Source: Streptomyces sp. NBC_00224 | Lineage (GTDB): Bacteria; Actinomycetota; Actinomycetes; Streptomycetales; Streptomycetaceae | Assembly: GCF_041435195.1 (NCBI RefSeq) | Contig: NZ_CP108106.1 | Span: 2,852,001-2,916,000, forward strand | Direction: 5' to 3' | Length of the DNA stretch: 64,000 bases | Shown here: in pieces, positions 57,921 to 64,000 of the stretch | How positions within the stretch are numbered: the stretch's first letter is position 1 | Layout: each line of letters opens with the position of its first letter | Notes under the pieces: generated by a model | Told to the model about the DNA's origin: nothing | What the model saw: only the letters and a program-made list of their open reading frames with translations | The model's database searches: none | Made by a program: the position numbers and the translations under genes

Positions 57921-58730
57921 TCAGTTCCGTCCGTGGCGCAGGGCCGGGTGGGCGCCGGCGGCCACCAGGTCGGCGACGGCCGCCCGGGGGTCCTTGCCGG
58001 TGACCAGGGACTCGCCGACCAGGACGGCGTCCGCGCCGGCGTTGGCGTACGCGATCAGGTCGTGCGGGCCGCGCACACCCGACTCGGCGATCTTCACGAT
58101 GTGCGAGGGGATCTCCGGGGCGACGCGCTCGAAGACGGTGCGGTCCACCTTGAGGGTCTTCAGGTCGCGCGCGTTGACGCCGATGATCCGGGCGCCCGCG
58201 TCGACCGCCCGCTCGACCTCGTCCTCGTCGTGCACCTCGACCAGCGGGGTGAGCCCGATGGACTCGGCCCGCTCGATCAGCGAGACCAGGGCGGACTGCT
58301 CCAGGGCGGAGACGATCAGGAGCGCCAGGTCGGCCCCGTACGCCCGGGCCTCCCACAGCTGGTACGCGGTGACGATGAAGTCCTTGCGCAGCACCGGGAT
58401 GTCGACCTTGGCCCGGACGGCCTCCAGGTCGGCGAGCGAGCCGCCGAAGCGGCGCTCCTCGGTGAGCACGGAGATGACGGCGGCGCCGCCCGCCTCGTAG
58501 TCGGCGGCGAGGGCCGCCGGGTCCGCGATGGCCGCGAGCGCACCCTTGGACGGGCTGGAGCGCTTGACCTCGCAGATGACCTTGACGCCTTCGCCGCGCA
58601 GGGCCGCGACCCCGTCCCGAGCCTGGGGCGCCTTGGCGGCGCGCTCCTTGAGCTCGTCGAGGCCGACCCGCGCCTGCCGCTCCGCCAGATCGGCGCGGAC
58701 GCCCTCGATGATCTCGTCGAGCACACTCAC
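57921..58730 (-). CDS. trpC: Indole-3-glycerol phosphate synthase
   Basis: A 269-residue TIM barrel that closes the indole ring from CdRP. Key segments are [13 protein letters not shown] (catalytic Glu and Lys), [40 protein letters not shown] and VGESLV. The GTG at 58730 gives the standard Streptomyces length. It is the first gene of trpC-trpM-trpB-trpA, preceded by a 148-bp gap that should contain the promoter; no leader peptide or attenuator was recognised there. Confidence 0.97.
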   Translation of the reverse strand: MSVLDEIIEGVRADLAERQARVGLDELKERAAKAPQARDGVAALRGEGVKVICEVKRSSPSKGALAAIADPAALAADYEAGGAAVISVLTEERRFGGSLADLEAVRAKVDIPVLRKDFIVTAYQLWEARAYGADLALLIVSALEQSALVSLIERAESIGLTPLVEVHDEDEVERAVDAGARIIGVNARDLKTLKVDRTVFERVAPEIPSHIVKIAESGVRGPHDLIAYANAGADAVLVGESLVTGKDPRAAVADLVAAGAHPALRHGRN

Positions 58731-58878
58731 GCGAGCGGCCCCCTTCCAGGACGGTGACGTTGACGATCGGCCAGGATCAGCCATGACGATGGTATCCGCA
58801 CCGGAGCGAAGGGCCCGCATCCGGTTGACGCCCGTCCCACTCCTCGGACAGCCGGGACGTGGGGAGATATACGGAATG

Positions 58879-59316
58879 TCACGGCGCGAGCACGGCCCCG
58901 AACGGTAGATTCCGGACAACTGAGAAGGCCAGCAGCACCGCCCCGATGCCCCACCAGTGGGCGTCCTTGAGGTCGACACGGAAGGGCAGCCCGCGCGTGG
59001 CGCGGACGGCCCAGACCACCCAGAGGGCCGCGAAGAGCACATAACCGGCCACCGCGAGCGCGTTGGCCCCGATGGCCGCGCCGAAGTCGCCGGTGACGAA
59101 GTCGTGGGCGCTGCGCAGACCGCCGCAGCCGGGGCAGTAGATCCCGGTGAGCCGCAGCAGCGGGCAGACGGGGTAGTGGCCGGGCTCGTTCGGGTCGACC
59201 GCGCCCACGTACGCGAAGGCGGCGGCGACCCCGGCGAGGGTGCCCAGCGGCACGAGCAGCCGGCGCGCCGCGGGGAAGGCCGTCGGGGCGGGCGTCGGGG
59301 TCGGGGTGGCGTCCAC
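58879..59316 (-). CDS. DUF2752 membrane protein
   Basis: A 145-residue membrane protein with three helices and the DUF2752 hallmark [20 protein letters not shown]. The pair CPGC may bind metal or haem, but no function is established. The GTG at 59316 was chosen for a GGGGAC site; longer in-frame starts up to 59439 are possible. It lies between trpC and the HGxxPAAW gene, a conserved arrangement in Streptomyces. Confidence 0.78.
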   Translation of the reverse strand: MDATPTPTPAPTAFPAARRLLVPLGTLAGVAAAFAYVGAVDPNEPGHYPVCPLLRLTGIYCPGCGGLRSAHDFVTGDFGAAIGANALAVAGYVLFAALWVVWAVRATRGLPFRVDLKDAHWWGIGAVLLAFSVVRNLPFGAVLAP

Positions 59317-59389
59317 GCGGTGATTGTCCCCGTTCACGCGGAGAGGCGCAGCCCCAGGGGGCCGCGCCTCATCTGCGTACAGCGTTGTC

Positions 59390-59662
59390 TCAGCGGGCCT
59401 CGGCGAGGCGGGCGCGGGACTTGGCGCCGGCGTCCTCACGGGCCGCGGCCATCTCGGCCGACTCCTTGGGAGCGCCGAGGCCGGCCATCTTCATGACGCC
59501 GCCGACGACGCCACCGAGGAGAGTGAGCGCCGTACCGGCCCAGAAGCCGATCGGGTTGGCGGCGACGATGAAGACCGAGGCCGCGCAAAAGCCGATGAAG
59601 GAGATGATGACACCGGTCCAGGCGGCCGGGGTGTGTCCGTGGCCGCCGCTGCTGCCCGCCAT
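59390..59662 (-). CDS. HGxxPAAW-family small membrane protein
   Basis: A 90-residue protein with the family motif HGHTPAAWTGV at residues 8-18 followed by two helices (VIISFIGFCAASVFIVAANPIGF, WAGTALTLLGGVVGGVM) and a polar tail. Function is unknown. It is regularly found beside trp genes in actinobacteria. Confidence 0.88.
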   Translation of the reverse strand: MAGSSGGHGHTPAAWTGVIISFIGFCAASVFIVAANPIGFWAGTALTLLGGVVGGVMKMAGLGAPKESAEMAAAREDAGAKSRARLAEAR

Positions 59663-59793
59663 GAGTTGCTCCTCGTTGGTGAATCTCTGGGTCGCGGAGT
59701 CGGCCGCTCAGTCCGGGGACGCCGACCGCTCACCGACCATTGTCGCCCACCCGCGCACGTGCCCCGAGCCTGGGGTCGCCGCCGTGGGGCAGC

Positions 59794-60444
59794 TCACACT
59801 CCGGTCGGGTCCTCGCCCCGGTCCAGGGCCTTCCACAGCTCCTCGGGCCGGTCCGGGTCCTTGACCGGGCGGGGCTTGCGGGCCCGGGGGCTGCCGTCGC
59901 GCTCGTAGCGCCCGCCCATCGCGGGCCAGGCGGCGCCGAACCGCAGCGCGAGCAGCCCGGCGACCAGGAGCAGCAGGCCGCCCGCGAAGGTGACGTAGGG
60001 CCAGGCGGTGTGGGTGAGGCCGCCGATGGTCGCGGCGGCGTCGCCGCTGGTCCTGGCGGCCTTCTCGTCCAGCGCGGAGCTGTCGTCGGCGCCGAGGAAG
60101 GCGGCGAGCGCGGCTCCGGCGCCGCTCAGCGCGAGCAGCCCGGAGACCAGGAGCCGGCCGGCCCGGCGGACCGCGAAGACCGCCACGAGCGCGGCGAGCC
60201 CGACTATCGCGAGCGCGGCGGGCACGCCCGTCACGTTCTGCCCGGTGGCGCGCAGCGGCACGGAGCCGCCCCCGACCGCGGCATGGCCCTCGGCCCAGAT
60301 CTGCCCGGAGGCGAGCAGGACCACGGCGGCTCCGACGGCTGCGAAGAGCAGGGCGGCGGCGAGGGCGCGGCGACCGCCGCCACGGGCGGGCGACGCGGAT
60401 TCGGCACGCGACTGGGGTTCGGGAACGGCACTCACGTACTCCAC
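59794..60444 (-). CDS. Trp-region conserved membrane protein (TIGR02234)
   Basis: A 216-residue protein with four membrane helices, matching the Trp-region conserved hypothetical membrane protein family in position and topology (ALAAALLFAAVGAAVVLLASGQ-W, WPYVTFAGGLLLLVAGLLALRFG). The charged tail is cytosolic. Start is uncertain: GTG at 60444 or GTG at 60435. It lies 142 bp downstream of trpE. Confidence 0.85.
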   Translation of the reverse strand: MEYVSAVPEPQSRAESASPARGGGRRALAAALLFAAVGAAVVLLASGQIWAEGHAAVGGGSVPLRATGQNVTGVPAALAIVGLAALVAVFAVRRAGRLLVSGLLALSGAGAALAAFLGADDSSALDEKAARTSGDAAATIGGLTHTAWPYVTFAGGLLLLVAGLLALRFGAAWPAMGGRYERDGSPRARKPRPVKDPDRPEELWKALDRGEDPTGV

Positions 60445-60586
60445 TATCGCCTGCGCGGCGGTGATCTTGTCAGCCGGGGGCGTGTTATGGCGCGAAATCT
60501 ATCGGCGAGAAGTTCGGCTGCGGACCGGTGGGAACTGCGCGAGCGACCCAGCACGGTCCGCAGGGCGACGCACTTGCCGCGGAGCA

Positions 60587-62071
<1,485 letters not shown>

Positions 62072-62080
62072 GGCGAGACC

Positions 62081-62437
62081 CTACTGAGCGGGGGCGGGCA
62101 GCAGGACGTCGGCGTCGAAGCATGTCCGATCCCCGGTGTGGCAGGCGGCGCCGACCTGATCGACCTTGACGAGGAGGGTGTCCCCGTCACAGTCCAACGC
62201 GACGGACTTCACCTGCTGGAAATGCCCGGAAGTGTCGCCCTTGACCCAGTACTCGTTCCGGCTGCGCGACCAGTAGGTGCAACGGCCGGTGGTCAGGGTG
62301 CGGTGCAGGGCCTCGTCGTCCATCCAGCCGAGCATGAGCACCTCGCCGGTGTCGTACTGCTGGGCGATGGCCGGGACCAGTCCATCGGCGGTCCGCTTGA
62401 GGCGGGCGGCGACGGCGGGGTCGAGAGTGCTGGTCAT
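62081..62437 (-). CDS. hisI: Phosphoribosyl-AMP cyclohydrolase
   Basis: A 118-residue enzyme for the third step of histidine synthesis. It has [37 protein letters not shown], the metal-binding [11 protein letters not shown] and the zinc cysteines of [12 protein letters not shown]. The ATG at 62437 fits the family. It is followed closely by trpE. Confidence 0.96.
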   Translation of the reverse strand: MTSTLDPAVAARLKRTADGLVPAIAQQYDTGEVLMLGWMDDEALHRTLTTGRCTYWSRSRNEYWVKGDTSGHFQQVKSVALDCDGDTLLVKVDQVGAACHTGDRTCFDADVLLPAPAQ

Positions 62438-62519
62438 GGCCCCATTGTGCCGTGGCGCGGGGGCGCTCCGGCGGTGCGTCCACTGGGCGGACGTGGGCGC
62501 GGGTCGTACGCTGGCCCCC

Positions 62520-63152
62520 ATGTCGACCCATGCCAAGCGTGAACGGCTCCTGCTCGCCGACCTGTTGGAGGCGGCGGGCCCGGAGGCCCCGACCCTCTGC
62601 GACAGCTGGACGGCGCGCGACCTCGCCGCCCACCTGGTGGTCCGCGAGCGCCGCCTCGACGCGGCCGGCGGGATAATCCTCGGCGCGCTGAAGTCCCGTC
62701 TCGACCGGGTGCAGGCGGAGTTCGCCGCGAAGCCGTACGAGGAGCTGGTCCAGCTCTTCCGTACGGGGCCGCCGAAGTACTCGCCGTACAACCTCAAGCA
62801 GGTCGACGAGGGGGCGAACGCGATCGAGTTCTACGTCCACGGCGAGGACGTCCGCCGCGCCCAGCCCGACTGGACGCCGCGCCCGGTCGACCCGGTCTTC
62901 GCGGACGTCCTCTGGTCCCGCCTGGAGAGGATGGCCCGCCTGATGGGCCGCCGCTCCCCCGTGGGCCTGGTCCTGCGCCGCCCCGACGGCCAGACGGCGG
63001 TGGCGCGGCGGGGCACCCCCGTGGTGACGGTCACGGGCGAACCGGGCGAACTGGCCCTGTTCGTGTCGGGGCGCCAGGGGGCGGCGGATGTGCAGGTGGA
63101 GGGGGAGAAGGACGCGGCGGCGCGGGCGCTGGAGGCGAAGCTGGGGGTTTGA
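62520..63152 (+). CDS. TIGR03085 family metal-binding protein (mycothiol-dependent maleylpyruvate isomerase-like)
   Basis: A 210-residue protein of the DinB/MDMPI superfamily. It starts [40 protein letters not shown], in which the His of AAHLVVRE is a typical metal ligand. A second conserved part is [19 protein letters not shown] with a His near the third-ligand position. Family members may use mycothiol; function is not established. It is divergent from hisI with 82 bp between them. Confidence 0.85.
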   Translation: MSTHAKRERLLLADLLEAAGPEAPTLCDSWTARDLAAHLVVRERRLDAAGGIILGALKSRLDRVQAEFAAKPYEELVQLFRTGPPKYSPYNLKQVDEGANAIEFYVHGEDVRRAQPDWTPRPVDPVFADVLWSRLERMARLMGRRSPVGLVLRRPDGQTAVARRGTPVVTVTGEPGELALFVSGRQGAADVQVEGEKDAAARALEAKLGV

Positions 63153-63158
63153 TCCCCC

Positions 63159-63264
63159 GTTCGTCTGCGGGCCGGTGGGGGTTGCTCGCGCAGTTCCCCG
63201 CGCCCCTAGGGGGTTAGGGGCGCGGGGAACTGCGCGACCAGCCACAGACGGCCCGCAGACGAAC
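63159..63264. repeat. Dispersed nested inverted repeat, copy 6
   Basis: The best-preserved outer arms are here: gttcgtctgcgggcc (63159-63173) and its exact complement ggcccgcagacgaac (63250-63264). The inner arms with core gcgcagttccccgcgcccc are at about 63188-63208 and 63215-63235, leaving a centre of only 6 bp. It starts 6 nt after the TIGR03085 stop, in a convergent gap with hisF. Confidence 0.92.
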
Positions 63265-63267
63265 ACC

Positions 63268-63303
63268 CACCGCCGGAGGCTTTCGGGAAGGGGCGGGGTG
63301 GGG
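63268..63303. repeat. Second dispersed GC-rich element, copy near hisF
   Basis: The sequence cgccggaggctttcgggaag followed by gggcggggtgggg is the same element as at 21413 (inverted), 46218 and 49168. It lies directly beside the nested inverted repeat and 6 nt before the hisF stop. Confidence 0.75.
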
Positions 63304-63308
63304 AAAAA

Positions 63309-64000
63309 TCAGCGCACCGGGTGGCCCGCCTCGCGCAGCGCGGTCTTTACGTCCCCGATCCGCAGGTCCCCGAAGTGGAACACCGACGCTGCCAGGACCG
63401 CGTCCGCACCCGCCGCCACCGCCGGAGCGAAGTCGGCGAGACGGCCCGCCCCGCCCGAGGCGATCACCGGCACGGTGACGTGGCGGCGGACCGCCGAGAT
63501 CATCGGGACGTCGTACCCGTCCTTCGTCCCGTCCGCGTCCATGGAGTTCAGCAGGATCTCCCCCGCCCCCAGCTCCGCCGCCCGGTGCGCCCACTCCACC
63601 GCGTCGATGCCGGTGCCCCGGCGCCCGCCGTGCGTGGTCACCTCGAAGGAGCCGGATTCGGTACGGCGGGCGTCGACCGACAGGACGAGCACCTGGCGCC
63701 CGAACCGCTCCGCGATCTCGCGGATCAGCTCGGGGCGCTCGATCGCCGCCGTGTTGACGCCCACCTTGTCCGCCCCGGCCCGCAGCAGCTTGTCCACGTC
63801 GTCCGTCGAGCGGACCCCGCCGCCCACTGTCAGCGGGATGAAGACCTGCTCGGCGGTGCGCCGCACCACGTCGTACGTCGTCTCGCGGTTGCCCGAGGAC
63901 GCGGTGATGTCCAGGAACGTCAGCTCGTCCGCGCCCTCGGCGTCGTACAGCTTGGCCATCTCGACCGGGTCGCCCGCGTCGCGCAGGTTCTGGAAGTTGA
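63309..64000 (-). CDS. hisF: Imidazole glycerol phosphate synthase, cyclase subunit (5' end outside window)
   Basis: The visible 230 residues are the C-terminal nine-tenths of HisF, running off the right edge upstream of [18 protein letters not shown]. Motifs: [66 protein letters not shown] (catalytic Asp), and [13 protein letters not shown]. With HisH it makes the imidazole ring of histidine. The stop is 6 nt from a dispersed repeat. Confidence 0.97.
   Translation of the reverse strand, partial: NFQNLRDAGDPVEMAKLYDAEGADELTFLDITASSGNRETTYDVVRRTAEQVFIPLTVGGGVRSTDDVDKLLRAGADKVGVNTAAIERPELIREIAERFGRQVLVLSVDARRTESGSFEVTTHGGRRGTGIDAVEWAHRAAELGAGEILLNSMDADGTKDGYDVPMISAVRRHVTVPVIASGGAGRLADFAPAVAAGADAVLAASVFHFGDLRIGDVKTALREAGHPVR

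Noticed and set aside
62072..62080. trpE leader peptide/attenuator
   Set aside because: Only 9 nt separate hisI and trpE; there is no space for an attenuator, and no Trp-rich mini-frame was seen.

Overview
The window is a high-GC actinobacterial chromosome segment and is almost certainly from a Streptomyces. Reasons: very GC-rich coding DNA, many GTG/TTG starts, 1-4 nt stop/start overlaps, a near-identical match to Streptomyces griseus trypsin, an RNase Sa-type nuclease, and the Streptomyces-type order lgt / DsbA-like / trpA-trpB-trpM-trpC / trpE-hisI / hisF. No tRNA, rRNA, CRISPR array, insertion sequence or prophage was seen.

Layout. (1) 1-9.4 kb is secretion and glycan use: the 3' part of a GH35 beta-galactosidase, a secreted neocarzinostatin-fold protein, a large GH101 endo-alpha-N-acetylgalactosaminidase, a NarL-type two-component system, trypsin (sprT), and an HExxH protein with a C-terminal zinc ribbon. 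(2) 9.7-15.2 kb is one coupled ABC-importer operon (binding lipoprotein, two permeases, ATPase, HAD phosphatase) with a GntR/UTRA regulator, preceded by two direct repeats that look like its operator. (3) 15.2-16.3 kb holds a secreted guanyl-specific RNase and a MarR regulator.

(4) 16.3-28.7 kb is a near-complete set of genes for degrading steroid rings C and D (HIP pathway, KstR2 regulon), in the order known from Mycobacterium tuberculosis Rv3548c-Rv3560c. It comprises two SDRs, echA20, ipdA, ipdB, ipdC, fadA6, kstR2, ipdF, a FadE30-like dehydrogenase and a second dehydrogenase. Two matching KstR2-like operators lie between divergent genes at its two ends. It is interrupted by a DEAD-box helicase and a cold-shock gene. 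(5) 28.7-30.8 kb has a vWA protein and two Streptomyces-type proteins of unknown function. (6) 30.9-37.5 kb is a candidate exopolysaccharide locus: GH113-like lipoprotein and DUF2334 deacetylase-like protein on one strand; small membrane protein, processive GT2, UDP-GlcNAc 2-epimerase and secreted beta-sandwich protein on the other. (7) 37.6-44.8 kb holds glutamate synthase gltB-gltD and a VIT1/CCC1-family transporter.

(8) 45.1-53.2 kb is the most unusual part: four tandem, divergent ADP-ribosylglycohydrolase (DraG-like) paralogues followed without gaps by a ribokinase-family kinase, a CaiB/BaiF CoA-transferase and a CitE-like lyase. Two of the DraG-like frames run straight through GC-rich dispersed repeat DNA, so repeat sequence is translated as low-complexity Pro/Gly-rich linker. 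(9) 53.4-64 kb is lgt, a DsbA-like protein, the trp genes (including the 51-residue trpM), small membrane proteins, trpE, hisI, a TIGR03085 protein and the start-less 3' part of hisF.

A family of nested inverted repeats (core gcgcagttccccgcgcccc) occurs at six places, all between genes. A second GC-rich element recurs at four places.
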